This document shows, in pieces, positions 36,740-45,562 of a stretch of 54,766 nt of DNA; the stretch's first letter is position 1, and every line of letters starts with the position of its first letter. Both the position numbers and the translations under genes were made by a program. The notes beneath the pieces were generated by a model. The model ran no database searches. It saw only the letters and a program-made list of their open reading frames with translations, and was not told the DNA's origin. This stretch comes from Planctomycetota bacterium (lineage in GTDB: Bacteria > Planctomycetota > J058). The stretch is taken from assembly GCA_019636275.1 (NCBI GenBank), contig JAHBXY010000048.1, positions 1-54,766 on the forward strand. Reading direction: 5' to 3'.

Positions 36740-37110
36740 CGTCGACGCCGCTGACCCGGCCCGCGACGACGTCGAGGCCCGGCGCCCTGCGCGACCTCCG
36801 CGCCGCGCGCCGCCTGACCCTGGCCCTCGACGACCCGCGCCCGGCCGCGGCGCGCCGCCCTGCGCGCCCTGGGCGACCGGCCGGACGCCGAGGCGCCGCG
36901 CGCCGACGGCGCTGGCCCGCGACGGTCGACGACGACGCGCGCGGCGCCCTGGCCGCCCTGGCCCGCGCGGGCGCCGGGCAGGCCCTGCGCCGCCTGGAGG
37001 CCGACCTCCCCGACCCCGCGCGGCGAGCGCTGGCGGGCGCCCTCCGCCGCGACCCGGTGAGCCTCTCCGACCAGGTCCTCGACGCAGTTCAGACCAGCCC
37101 GTCGCGGTAG
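36736..37110 (+). CDS. Short Ala/Arg-rich protein, possible helical-module remnant
   Basis: This is 124 residues in one open frame, starting at ATG 36736 (sharing ATGA with the previous stop). The ends look like protein (RDLRAARRLTLALDDPRP and QALRRLEADLPDPARRALAG). The middle is an Arg-rich stretch that reads better in another frame (ALRALGDRPDAEAP), as if two compensating indels are present. It overlaps the end of the convergent LuxR gene by 22 bases. The function is unknown. Confidence 0.35.
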   Translation: MTSTPLTRPATTSRPGALRDLRAARRLTLALDDPRPAAARRPARPGRPAGRRGAARRRRWPATVDDDARGALAALARAGAGQALRRLEADLPDPARRALAGALRRDPVSLSDQVLDAVQTSPSR

Positions 37111-37691
37111 GCGCGGGCGACCGCCTCGACGCGCGAGCGCACGGAGAGCTTGCGGAACATCCGCTGCACGTGGTTGCGCACCGTCGCGCGCGCGATGCCC
37201 AGGTGGGCGGCGATCTCCTCGCCACGCGCCCCGCGGGCGAGCAGGGCCAGCACCTCGCGCTCGCGGCGCGACAGGCCCACGTCCGCGCTCGCCGGGCGGA
37301 GCGCCTCGTCGGCGGTCTCGTGCATCTGGAAGAGCAGCCAGGGCCGGCCTGCGACCTGTGTGGCCAGGACCGTGCAGCCGACGACGAAGCGCCGCCGCTC
37401 GCCGTCGGCCCGCCGGAGCGTCACCGTCTGCGGGGCCGGCGTCCGCCCCGCGCGCACGGGGCCCAGGAGCGGCCCCTCCGTCGACCACGCGTCGCCATCG
37501 TCGCCGCCGAGCAGCGCCTCGCAGCGGCGCCCCAGCGCGGCCGCCTCGGCGTGGCCGAGGCGCAGGGCCGCCTCGGGGCTCCACCCCACCACGACCCCGT
37601 CCACGTCGGCGACGAAGGCCGCGCCGCGCACCCGGCGCAGCAGGGCGCGGACGCCGTCGACTCCACCCATCCCCTCGGAGACCGGTTCCAC
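37089..37691 (-). CDS. LuxR-type regulator with PAS-like sensor domain
   Basis: This is a 200-residue transcription factor. The N-terminal part (about 10-115, RGAAFVADVDGVVVGWSPEA) is PAS-like, and the C-terminal part is a LuxR helix-turn-helix (LSRREREVLALLARGARGEE, then ATVRNHVQRMFRKL). GTG 37691 was chosen because GAGGG lies just upstream and a good promoter lies 20-50 bases farther upstream; a longer frame would read through that promoter. Its ligand and targets are unknown. Confidence 0.8.
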   Translation of the reverse strand: MEPVSEGMGGVDGVRALLRRVRGAAFVADVDGVVVGWSPEAALRLGHAEAAALGRRCEALLGGDDGDAWSTEGPLLGPVRAGRTPAPQTVTLRRADGERRRFVVGCTVLATQVAGRPWLLFQMHETADEALRPASADVGLSRREREVLALLARGARGEEIAAHLGIARATVRNHVQRMFRKLSVRSRVEAVARAYRDGLV

Positions 37692-37709
37692 CTGGCCCTC
37701 TTGCCACTC

Positions 37710-37739
37710 AATGTATCGCCTTCGTATAGCTTCCGTCAA
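37710..37739 (-). promoter_or_regulatory. Sigma-70-like promoter of the luxR-type gene
   Basis: On the minus strand, TTGACG (37734-37739) and TACATT (37710-37715) are separated by 18 bases, close to consensus. It is the best -35/-10 pair seen in the window. The region is notably less GC-rich than its surroundings. Confidence 0.65.
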
Positions 37740-37885
37740 TGTATGCGACGAGAAGGCGCGCCGGAGCGGCGCGGCGACGGGAGGACGCGGTCGCCGGCCG
37801 CGGCTCGAGGGGCGCCCGGCCCTCCTGACCGGTGGTAGGATCCCGGCCGCGAGAGATGGGGCTGGCCGGGGCGAGGTTCCGGCCG

Positions 37886-37984
37886 TATCCTGCTCCGTTC
37901 ACACAACAGTCAGGACGCGGCGGCCCCGCGCAGGGGCCGCCGGCGTTCACGAGAAGACGCAGTCAGAGAAGGATCTGGTCCGGC
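37886..37984 (+). promoter_or_regulatory. bS21 leader with -10 box and GC hairpin
   Basis: TATCCT (37886-37891) could start a leader of about 87 bases. A perfect stem, GGCGGCCCC/GGGGCCGCC (37919-37941), lies 43 bases before the bS21 start and could regulate translation. No -35 box is clear. No gene lies in 37740-37984. Confidence 0.4.
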
Positions 37985-38296
37985 ATGTCGACGAAGCCGA
38001 ACGTCTCCGTCGTCGTCCAGCGCGACGAGAGCATCGAGCGCGCGCTGAAGCGCTTCAAGCGCCTCTGCGAGCACGCGGGGATCCGCAAGGCCGTCCGCGC
38101 GAAGAGCTACTACGAGAAGCCCAGCGAGGCGCGCCGCCGCGAGCTGCGCAAGGCGATCCGCAACCGCCGCCGCGCGGAGAAGAAGGCGCAGGAGCGGGCG
38201 CAGCGCAAGCTGGACCGCGGCCGCAACCGTGGCCCGCGCCGCGGCTTCGACGGGGGCGACGGCCCGCCGATGGACGGCGGCCGCGACCACGGGTAG
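37985..38296 (+). CDS. rpsU: Small ribosomal subunit protein bS21
   Basis: This is a 103-residue basic protein. Residues 7-60 match bS21 (ERALKRFKRLCEHAGIRKAV, SYYEKPSEARRRELRKAIR). An extra basic and Gly/Asp-rich tail follows (RGRNRGPRRG to GGRDHG); ordinary bS21 is about 65-75 residues. bS21 sits at the platform of the small subunit and helps initiation. ATG 37985 was chosen because the conserved domain begins soon after it; AGAAGGA lies upstream at a long spacing. Confidence 0.9.
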   Translation: MSTKPNVSVVVQRDESIERALKRFKRLCEHAGIRKAVRAKSYYEKPSEARRRELRKAIRNRRRAEKKAQERAQRKLDRGRNRGPRRGFDGGDGPPMDGGRDHG

Positions 38297-38474
38297 CCGC
38301 CCCGGCGCCGGCCTCGTCGGCGCCTCTCGAACGTCATGACTCCCACGGACCGGCGCCGCAGGCGACGACTGCAGGTGCCGCGTCCCCGTGACAACACGGT
38401 CGCTCCTGGTCACCTTGCGCTCACGCGCGTGGATGGTCTCCTGACGGGTGTCCCCGGGGGGACGGGAGTCTGCC

Positions 38475-40160
38475 GTGCACCGCTCGCGCCTCGAGCACGC
38501 CCTCATCGTCGGCCTCGCCGCCCTGACGGCGCAGGCCTGCACCCCGCACCCGCGCGCCCTCGAGGACGAGGCGCGCGCCACGGGCCAGCCCTCCGGCCGC
38601 GTGCCGCTGTGGGACGACCTGGGCACGTTCCATCGCCCGGTCACGACGCCCTCGGCCGACGCGCAGCGCTACTTCGATCAGGGCCTGCTCCTCGCCTACG
38701 CGTTCAACCACGACGCCGCCCTCCTCGCCTACGAGGAGGCGGCCACCATCGACCCGAACTGCGGCATGGCCTGGTGGGGGATCGCGCACGCCAACGGCCC
38801 GCACATCAACCTCCCCGTGCAGGACCCGGCGCGGGCGCAGCGCGCCCTGCGCGCCCTCGAGCGCGCGCGCGCGTGCGAGGGCCTGGCCGAGGTCGAGGTC
38901 GCCCTCATCGAGGCGCAGGCGGCGCGCTTCTCGCCGGACCCGCAGGCGGACCGCAAGACCCTCGATCGGGCCTACGGGACCGCGATGGCCGGGGTGTGGC
39001 GCCGGTTCCCCCGCGACGCCGACGTGGGCGTGCTCTACGCCGAGTCGCTCATGAACGTCAACCCGTGGGACCTGTGGACGCCCGACGGCCAGCCGAAGCA
39101 CGACGCGCTGGAGATCGTGGCCACGCTCGAGGCCGTGCGCGCGTTCGCGCCGGACCACCCGCAGGCCAATCACCTCTACATTCACGCCGTCGAGGCGTCG
39201 CGCGAGCCGGAGCGGGCGATCGACGCCGCCGACCGCCTGCGCCACGCGGCGCCCGGCGCGAGCCACCTCGTGCACATGCCGTCGCACATCGACGTGCTCA
39301 CCGGCCGCTTCCAGGAGGCGTCCGAAGCCAACGAGCGGGCCATCGCCGCCGACGAGAAGCACGGCCGCGCGACGGCGCGCACGGGCTTCTACCAGGTCTA
39401 CATGGCGCACAACCGCCACATGCTGGCGTTCGCGTCGATGATGGAAGGCCGCCAGGAGGCCGCGCTCCGGGCCGCGCGCGACATGGTGGCGCAGGTGCCG
39501 CCCGAGTTCCTCGCCGGCGACTTCGGCCCGGCGATCGACGGCCTCATGCCGGTCGTGCTGCACACGCTCGTGCGCTTCGGCCGCTGGGAGGAGGTCCTCG
39601 CCGAGCCGCCGTTCGGGCCCGAGCTCCTGGCCGCCAACGCGGTCCGCAGCTACGCGCGCGGCGTCGCGCTGGCCGCGCTCGGCCGGCTCGACGAGGCGCA
39701 GGCGGAGCTCGACGCGCTCGCCCGCGCCGCCGCGACGATGGACGACCGACCGATCGGCAACACGCCGGCCAAGCGGGTGCTCCAGGTGCCCCTGAAGGTG
39801 CTCGAGGGCGAGCTCCTGTTCCGGCGCGGCCAGGAGGCCGAGGGGATCGCCGCCCTGCGCGAGGCCGCCGTCGCCGAGGCGACGCTGACCTACGCGGAGC
39901 CTCCCGACTGGATGCAGCCCGTCCGGCACACGCTGGCGGCCACCCTCCTCGTCGCCGGGAGGCCGGTCGAGGCCGAGCAGGCCGCGCGCGAGGACCTGCG
40001 GCGCTTCCCGAAGAACATCTGGTCGCTGACCGGCCTGGCCAAGGCCCTCCGCGCGCAGGGGCGCGCCGGCGACGCGCAGGAGGTCGAGGCGGAGCTGGGC
40101 AAGCTGCGCGAGCGCGCCGACATCGACGTGCCGTCGCCCTGCCTTTGCCAGCCCGGCTGA
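38475..40160 (+). CDS. TPR-repeat lipoprotein
   Basis: This is a 561-residue protein with a lipoprotein-like signal (VGLAALTAQAC, Cys near residue 22) and about ten TPR-like helical repeats, such as QRYFDQGLLLAYAFNHDAAL and VALAALGRLDEAQAELDALA. Proteins of this shape occur widely in environmental bacteria as outer-membrane scaffolds, but no function is known. GTG 38475 was chosen because GGGAG lies upstream and the signal peptide begins at once; an ATG at 38448 would add nine residues. Its stop is followed directly by a dispersed repeat. Confidence 0.8.
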   Translation: MHRSRLEHALIVGLAALTAQACTPHPRALEDEARATGQPSGRVPLWDDLGTFHRPVTTPSADAQRYFDQGLLLAYAFNHDAALLAYEEAATIDPNCGMAWWGIAHANGPHINLPVQDPARAQRALRALERARACEGLAEVEVALIEAQAARFSPDPQADRKTLDRAYGTAMAGVWRRFPRDADVGVLYAESLMNVNPWDLWTPDGQPKHDALEIVATLEAVRAFAPDHPQANHLYIHAVEASREPERAIDAADRLRHAAPGASHLVHMPSHIDVLTGRFQEASEANERAIAADEKHGRATARTGFYQVYMAHNRHMLAFASMMEGRQEAALRAARDMVAQVPPEFLAGDFGPAIDGLMPVVLHTLVRFGRWEEVLAEPPFGPELLAANAVRSYARGVALAALGRLDEAQAELDALARAAATMDDRPIGNTPAKRVLQVPLKVLEGELLFRRGQEAEGIAALREAAVAEATLTYAEPPDWMQPVRHTLAATLLVAGRPVEAEQAAREDLRRFPKNIWSLTGLAKALRAQGRAGDAQEVEAELGKLRERADIDVPSPCLCQPG

Positions 40161-40220
40161 GTGGTGTGATCGACGGCTGCGGCCGCGGATGCTGGGTGGG
40201 GCGGCGCGCGCGCGGGCTAG
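40161..40220 (+). repeat. Dispersed repeat at the TPR gene's 3' end
   Basis: The head GTGATCGACGGCTGCGG begins at 40166, just after the TPR stop codon at 40158-40160, and similarity to the 31046 copy continues through GCGGCGCGCGCGCGGGCT to about 40218. Confidence 0.6.
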
Positions 40221-40245
40221 AAGTATGCCGGTTCGCCCTGTGCGC

Positions 40246-41325
40246 TCAGGCGAGGCGGCCGAGCCCCCACAGGCCGAGGACGACGAGGAGCCCCGCCACC
40301 AGGAGGGCGGCCACCACCCAGGGCCAGCGCGAGCGCGCCGCCGGCTCGCGCCGGCGGCGGGCCGTGGGCCGCGCGACCGGGGCTGGCGCCGTGGCAGGCG
40401 CCGGCGCCGACTCGAGCGGCGGCAGGGCGTAGCCGGGCGTGATCGTGAGCTCGGCGAGCGGCGTCGGCAGCGCGGGCGGGGCCTCCTGGGGCGTCGTCGA
40501 CGCGGCCGGCGACGCCGACGCCGCTGACGACGCGGGTGGGCGCGACGGGGGCGGCCCCTTGCGCAAGGTGGCGGCGATCTCGTCGCGGTTCATCGGCGCC
40601 GTCACGGCGCCCGGGTCGAAGCCCGGCAGGAGGTCGCTGCCGCTCCCCGGGCCGGCGCCGGGGTCGCCCTCGGCCGCCGCCAGGGCGGCGAAGCCCTGCG
40701 GCGCGAGCAGGGTGTGCATCTCGTCGGCGACCTCGTCCTCGCTCCGCGGCGCGCCGCCCCCGGGCAGGAGGAAGACCTCGCCGAAGGCCATCGTGCGCTC
40801 GACGTCGGCCGGCGGCGGCGAGGCCGTCGGCAGCGGCAGGACGCCCGGCCAGCGGTCGGTGCTGGCGCTGACGCGCGCCTCGGCGCCAGGCAAGGGCAGG
40901 ACGCCCTGCCAGCGCTCGGTGTCATCGGGCGGCAGCGCCGGCTCTTGTCGCGGCGGCGCGCTTGGCGCGGGCTGCGACTGATGCAGCGGACCTCCGGCGT
41001 AGGCCGCGAAGCCCAGGACCAGGCAGCCGCAGCGCGGGCAGGGGTGCTCCTGGCGCCGCGCCAGCGTGGCCTGCGGGATCGCCAGCTCGCAGGCGTCGCA
41101 GCGCACGGCGCGGGCGCCGGCGCCGCGCGCCAGGATGGCCTGCACCGCCGGCGCCGTGAGCCCGCCCTGCACGAGCAGCCGCGCCATCGACGTCGGCCGC
41201 TTCGCGGTCGCGCGCCGCAGCAGGTCGACGCCGAGCTGGTCGCGCTGCGCGGCGGAGATCACCCCGTGCGCCACGGCGAGCTGGCCGAGGCTGACCTCCG
41301 CGGCGGCGTCGAGCGGTCCTGCCAT
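40246..41325 (-). CDS. Zinc-ribbon membrane-anchored protein with helical pair domain
   Basis: This is a 359-residue protein. The N-terminal 70 residues form a two-helix-pair pattern (LGQLAVAHGVISAAQRDQLG, MARLLVQGGLTAPAVQAIL) resembling the MshEN/GspE N-terminal domain. Then comes a zinc ribbon, CDACELAIP with CPRCGCL (about 75-100), a long Pro/Ala-rich low-complexity region and a C-terminal transmembrane helix (about 335-355). A TACACT box lies eight bases before ATG 41325. The function is unknown; it may be a scaffold for envelope proteins. Confidence 0.6.
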   Translation of the reverse strand: MAGPLDAAAEVSLGQLAVAHGVISAAQRDQLGVDLLRRATAKRPTSMARLLVQGGLTAPAVQAILARGAGARAVRCDACELAIPQATLARRQEHPCPRCGCLVLGFAAYAGGPLHQSQPAPSAPPRQEPALPPDDTERWQGVLPLPGAEARVSASTDRWPGVLPLPTASPPPADVERTMAFGEVFLLPGGGAPRSEDEVADEMHTLLAPQGFAALAAAEGDPGAGPGSGSDLLPGFDPGAVTAPMNRDEIAATLRKGPPPSRPPASSAASASPAASTTPQEAPPALPTPLAELTITPGYALPPLESAPAPATAPAPVARPTARRRREPAARSRWPWVVAALLVAGLLVVLGLWGLGRLA

Positions 41326-41359
41326 CCCCGGCGAGTGTAGCCGGGCGGCCGTCCCAGGT

Positions 41360-42856
41360 TCAGGCCGCCCTGCGCGCGGCGTCCCGCCGCGCGGCCAGGG
41401 CCGCCCGCGCGGCGACCCGGTCGTCGAAGGGCAGCGTGCGGTCGACGAGCACCTGCCCGGCCTCGTGCCCCTTGCCGGCGACGACCACGACGTCGTCCGC
41501 GCCGGCGGCCGCGACGGCGGCGTCGATCGCGGCCGCGCGGTCCTCGATCACGCGCGCGGCGCCGGGGCGGTCGAAGCCCGCCAGCACCTCGGCGAGGATC
41601 CGCGCCGGCGGCTCGGAGCGCGGGTTGTCGGAGGTCAGGTAAGCGACGTCGGCGTGGCGCTCGACGGCCCGGCCCATGGGCGCTCGCTTGCCGCGGTCCC
41701 TGTCGCCGCCCGCGCCGAAGACCACGTGCAGGCGGCCCGCGACGAGGGGGCGCAAGGCGGCCAGCACGCGCTCCAGCGCGTCCGGGGTGTGGGCGTAGTC
41801 GACGACGACCAGCGGCTCCCCCGGCCCGCCGCGGACCGGCTCGAGCCGGCCGGGCACCCCCTGGCTGGCCTCGAGCGCGTCGCGGATGCGCCGCGGCGCG
41901 ACCCCGACCGACCACGCCGCGGCGGCCGCCGCCAGCGCGTTCTCGACGTTGAACGGCCCGACGAGCGGGAGCCACAGCGGCAGCGCCTCGCCGCCCAGCG
42001 CGAGCTCGAGCCGCGTGCCGTGCAGCGAGGTCACCTCGAGCCTCGCCGTGACCTCGGCGTCGGGCCGCGGGCGGCCCGCCGCGTGCCAGCCGTAGCGCAC
42101 GACACGCGCCCGCGTGCGGCGGGCGAGGGCGGCCGAGAACGGGTCGTGCACGTTGAGGACGGCCGCCGCGTCGGCGTCGAGGTCCTCGAACAGCCGCGCC
42201 TTGGCGTCCCCGTACGCCTCCAGGCTCCCGTGGTAGTCGAGGTGGTCGCGCGTGAGGTTCGTGAACACGCCGCAGCGGAAGCGCACGCCCGCCGTGCGGC
42301 GCTGGTCGAGCGCGTGCGACGAGACCTCCATGACCAGGTCCCGTCCGCCGGCCGCCCGCGTCTCGGCCAGCGCCCGGTGGAGCGCCGGGCCGTCGGGCGT
42401 GGTCATCGCCGCCGGGACGTCGCGGCCGCCCACGCGGTTCTTCACCGTCCCCAGGAGCGAGCAGGGCCGCCCCGACACCTCGAGGATCCAGTGGGCGAGG
42501 AACGTCGTCGTCGTCTTGCCGTTGGTCCCCGTGACGCCGATGACGCGCACGTCGCGCGACGGCGCGCCGTGCAGGCGGTCGAGGACGAGGCCCAGCGCCT
42601 CGGACGCGTCGGGCACCACCACCACCGGCGCTCCGACCCCGGGCAGGTCACGCTCGGCGACGACCGCCACGGCGCCGCGCCGGACGGCGTCGGCGGCGAA
42701 GGCGGCGGCGTCGTGGCGCACGCCGCGTCGGGCCACGAACACCTGCCCGGGCTCGACCCGGCGGGAGTCGGCCTCGACGCCGGTCACCGGCGGGTCGGCC
42801 TCGGGGAGCCGGGGGGCGATCCCGGCGAGGAGGGCGCGCAGGGTGATGGTGGTCAT
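41360..42856 (-). CDS. murE: UDP-MurNAc-tripeptide ligase MurE (diaminopimelate type)
   Basis: This is a 498-residue Mur ligase. GVTGTNGKTTT (about 108-118) binds ATP, DAKARLF contains the carbamylated Lys, and DNPRSEP is the motif that selects meso-diaminopimelate rather than lysine. It adds the third residue to UDP-MurNAc-L-Ala-D-Glu in peptidoglycan synthesis. No other mur or fts gene is near, which is unusual since murE normally sits in the dcw cluster. ATG 42856 is the start. It ends 34 bases from the zinc-ribbon gene's start. Confidence 0.95.
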   Translation of the reverse strand: MTTITLRALLAGIAPRLPEADPPVTGVEADSRRVEPGQVFVARRGVRHDAAAFAADAVRRGAVAVVAERDLPGVGAPVVVVPDASEALGLVLDRLHGAPSRDVRVIGVTGTNGKTTTTFLAHWILEVSGRPCSLLGTVKNRVGGRDVPAAMTTPDGPALHRALAETRAAGGRDLVMEVSSHALDQRRTAGVRFRCGVFTNLTRDHLDYHGSLEAYGDAKARLFEDLDADAAAVLNVHDPFSAALARRTRARVVRYGWHAAGRPRPDAEVTARLEVTSLHGTRLELALGGEALPLWLPLVGPFNVENALAAAAAAWSVGVAPRRIRDALEASQGVPGRLEPVRGGPGEPLVVVDYAHTPDALERVLAALRPLVAGRLHVVFGAGGDRDRGKRAPMGRAVERHADVAYLTSDNPRSEPPARILAEVLAGFDRPGAARVIEDRAAAIDAAVAAAGADDVVVVAGKGHEAGQVLVDRTLPFDDRVAARAALAARRDAARRAA

Positions 42857-42945
42857 CACCCGATCTATCGACCGGCGCGGTTGCGCACCTGAACGGCGGA
42901 ACGGCGACCCCGTCGCCGAGGGCCATCCCGCGAGGAGCCGCGGGA

Positions 42946-43167
42946 TCAGGGCGAGCGCTGCTCGATGTCCGTGACCACCTGGTCCACCGGCAGCCCCAGC
43001 GCCTCGACGAGGAAGCGCACCTTCCGGGCGCACTCGCGCGGGTCCTCGCCGGGCTTGCACACGGCGTGCAGGCGGACGGTCCCGTCCTCGAGGATGTCCA
43101 CGTCGATCCCCTCGAGGTCGTCCGCAGACGGCTGCTGCGGGAGGCGGTCCGAGGGGTCCGTCGTCAC
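42946..43167 (-). CDS. Small acidic protein, unknown
   Basis: This is a 73-residue protein. The region ILEDGTVRLHAVCKPGEDP looks like a short beta segment, and DPRECARKVRFLVEALG like a helix. One Cys in each part (VCK, ECA) could pair. It starts at GTG 43167, 16 bases after the coiled-coil lipoprotein stop, so the two are likely co-transcribed. No family was recognised. Confidence 0.5.
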   Translation of the reverse strand: MTTDPSDRLPQQPSADDLEGIDVDILEDGTVRLHAVCKPGEDPRECARKVRFLVEALGLPVDQVVTDIEQRSP

Positions 43168-43183
43168 GGGGGCGCGCTGCTAC

Positions 43184-44332
43184 TTACTGCCCGGCGGGCG
43201 GCGTCGGGGGCGTGTCGACGCCCTCGGGCTTGCCCCGCAGCGCGGCCAGGGCGGCCTCGCGCGTCTGGTTGAGCACGTCGCGCGACGTGCCCAGCTCGAG
43301 CAGCTCCGACTCGAGGCGCACGATCTCCTGGCCGAGGACCTCGGCGCGCTGCCGCAGCTCGTTGGCGCGGACGAGCGCCTCGTGGGCCTGCTGCCGCTCG
43401 CGGCTCAGGCGCTCGATCGCGCTCTGCGACTCCTGGCGCTCGGTCTCGACACGCGCCAGCTCGAGCTCGAGCGCGTCCTTGCGCGCGCGCGCCGACGTCG
43501 TCCGCTCGCGGAGGATCCCCATGCGCTCGTCGAGCGCCGCGATCTCGGTCTCGCCCTGCACCAGCGCGCGCCGCAGCGCGTCCTTCTGCTGCTGCATGGC
43601 GCCCTTCTCCGTCTCGAGCCGCGCCACCTGGTCGTGGAAGGCGTCGCGCTCGGCCTGCAGGCGGGCGAGAACGTCGCGCTGCTCGTCGACCGTGACCTTG
43701 ATCTGGTCGCGCGTGGCGTGGACGTGGGCCAGCTCGGCCTCGAGGGCGCCCTTCTGCGCCGAGAGCGCGGCCAGCTCGCCGCGCCGAGTGGCCAGCGACT
43801 CCTCGAGGGTCGACCGCTCGGACTGCAGCCGGCCGAGCTCCTGCCGCTGCCCGGCCATCGCCGTGGCCAGCTCCTCGCGCTGGACCGCGAGCTGCGCGAG
43901 CTGCGCGCGATGCGCCTCGGCCTCGGCCGCGAGCCGCTCGCGCTCGGCGCCGAGGGCGGCGACCTGCCCGCGCGTCTCCTCGACGCGCCCGCCCACGACG
44001 GTGCGCTCGGCGCTGAGCTGCGTCAGCTCCGCGTTGAGCGAGGCGAGCTGCACGTGCTCGTGGTGGATCTGGCCCTTCTTCTTCCGGTTGTCGAGGACGA
44101 GCTCGCCGTAGCGCTCCTCCTGCTGGGCGATGGCCGCCTCGTACTCGCGCAGCCGCTGGGCGCGGGCCACGGCGAGCCGCTCGAGCTCGTCGGCGCGCAT
44201 GCGCCGCTGCGAGTCCTCGGCCTCGAGCAGGGCGCGGTCGACGATGTTCGGCGCCGCGCAGCCGGCCGACGCCATCCCGGCGCCGAGGGACGCGAGCACG
44301 AAGAGACGGAGCGTCGAGGTCGACGAGCGCAT
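43184..44332 (-). CDS. Coiled-coil lipoprotein
   Basis: This is a 382-residue protein with a lipoprotein signal (VLASLGAGMASAGC, Cys near residue 25), then an almost unbroken coiled coil from about 40 to 360 (heptads such as ERERLAAEAEAHRAQLAQL and ARLETEKGAMQQQKDALRR). It would form a long rod anchored to a membrane, perhaps a periplasmic spacer or tether. The domain arrangement recalls some periplasmic tether lipoproteins, but no family is certain. AGGAGG lies eight bases before ATG 44332. Confidence 0.8.
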   Translation of the reverse strand: MRSSTSTLRLFVLASLGAGMASAGCAAPNIVDRALLEAEDSQRRMRADELERLAVARAQRLREYEAAIAQQEERYGELVLDNRKKKGQIHHEHVQLASLNAELTQLSAERTVVGGRVEETRGQVAALGAERERLAAEAEAHRAQLAQLAVQREELATAMAGQRQELGRLQSERSTLEESLATRRGELAALSAQKGALEAELAHVHATRDQIKVTVDEQRDVLARLQAERDAFHDQVARLETEKGAMQQQKDALRRALVQGETEIAALDERMGILRERTTSARARKDALELELARVETERQESQSAIERLSRERQQAHEALVRANELRQRAEVLGQEIVRLESELLELGTSRDVLNQTREAALAALRGKPEGVDTPPTPPAGQ

Positions 44333-44542
44333 GGCGTCATCCTCCTGCCGTCGCGCGAGCCGCGCGACCGCCGAGCACCCCTGCCCGGAGCACCGGCGTA
44401 TCGACAAAGCATAGCCGTCGCCTGGAGTCGCCGCCAGCGCGCCTCGGGTTACACCCGTGCGGCACCCGCCCGACCCTACCCGCGCCATGCCGCTGTGTGC
44501 CATCCGACGTAATCCACTCCGACACAAAGGGCTGCACCATGA

Positions 44543-44587
44543 GTCCCGCCGGCCAGCGGGACCCGCCAGGGGAGGTATCCTGGCGGG
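44543..44587 (+). promoter_or_regulatory. Two adjacent perfect hairpins upstream of orn
   Basis: GTCCCGC/GCGGGAC (44543-44549 and 44556-44562) is followed at once by CCCGCCAGG/CCTGGCGGG (44562-44570 and 44579-44587). The second stem contains part of a TATCCT box (44576-44581), so it may be an operator or RNA control element. It lies between divergent genes. Confidence 0.5.
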
Positions 44588-44612
44588 CCCTCGGACCCGG
44601 GACGGAGGACTC

Positions 44613-45284
44613 GTGACCCCGACGCGCAGCGCGGACAACCTGATCTGGATCGACCTGGAGTTCACCAACCTCGACCCGGCGGCGGCCTACATCATGCAGG
44701 CCGCCATGATCGTCACCACGCCCGACCTCGTGCCGATCCCTCCGCCGGGGATCCCGGAAGAGGTAGGTGGGCTCCTGTTCGACGTCCACCTGAGCGCCGA
44801 CCAGGCGGCGACAGCGTCCGACTGGGTGCGTCAGAACCAGGCCGAGCAGCTCCGCCGCTCGCAGGGGGAGGAGGCCGTCCCGGTCGATCGGGTGGAGGAG
44901 CTGTTCGTCGCCTACCTGCTGACCGCCTGCGAGGTGCCCGCGAGCAAGCGCGACCGCCCGCTCCTCTGCGGCAACTCCGTCCACGGCGACTACCGCTTCA
45001 TCTGCCGGCACATGCCGCAGCTCGAGAACCTGCTCAGCTTCCGGCTCCTCGACGTCACGACGCTCAAGGAGATCGCGCGGCGCTGGTGCCCGGACCTCGA
45101 GTACCGAAAGACCGACGACACGATCAAGGAGTGGTACCCCGGCCGCGTCGCGCTCGAGGGCGAGGCGCACGACGCGCTCTACGACATCAAGGGCTCGATC
45201 GCCGAGCTGAACTACTACCGCCACCGGCTCTTCGCCGACCCCGCGCGCCGCGGCGCGGTGGCCCCCCCGGGCCGCTCCATGTGA
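44613..45284 (+). CDS. orn: Oligoribonuclease
   Basis: This is a 223-residue DEDDh exonuclease. Motifs are IWIDLEFTNLD (exo I), GNSVHGDYRFI (exo II) and EAHDALYDI (exo III with the catalytic His/Asp). It degrades 2-5-nt RNAs and pGpG to mononucleotides, and is essential in many bacteria that lack NrnA or NrnC. Length is slightly above the usual 180-200 because of an extended loop after the first motif. GGAGG lies before GTG 44613. The stop lies inside a dispersed repeat (45281-45310). Confidence 0.92.
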   Translation: MTPTRSADNLIWIDLEFTNLDPAAAYIMQAAMIVTTPDLVPIPPPGIPEEVGGLLFDVHLSADQAATASDWVRQNQAEQLRRSQGEEAVPVDRVEELFVAYLLTACEVPASKRDRPLLCGNSVHGDYRFICRHMPQLENLLSFRLLDVTTLKEIARRWCPDLEYRKTDDTIKEWYPGRVALEGEAHDALYDIKGSIAELNYYRHRLFADPARRGAVAPPGRSM

Positions 45285-45562
45285 TCGACGGCCGGGGCCG
45301 CGGCCGCGGCCTCGTCGTCGCGCCGCGCCCGTGGCCACGTTCCACTCGTCGCCCCGTCGTCGCACCGCAGCCTGCTGCGCCGACCGTGCCGGTCACCGCC
45401 GCAGCGTCTCCGCTCCTCGACCCTCGTCGCATCGTCGCCTCGTCGCGGCGCAGCAAGCTGTCCAGGCTGCGCCGCTGCGACCGATTCAGGGACCAGCCAC
45501 GCGCAGCCAGGCCGCCTGCGGCTCTACGGCCGAGGGAGGCAACCTGCTCGACAGCGTCGCCG
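45281..45562. repeat. Repeat at the orn stop and gene-free stretch
   Basis: The head GTGATCGACGGCCGGGGCCG begins at 45281 and contains the orn stop codon. The rest of the stretch to 45562 is very GC-rich with many TCGTCG-type repeats. No gene was recognised. Confidence 0.5.
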
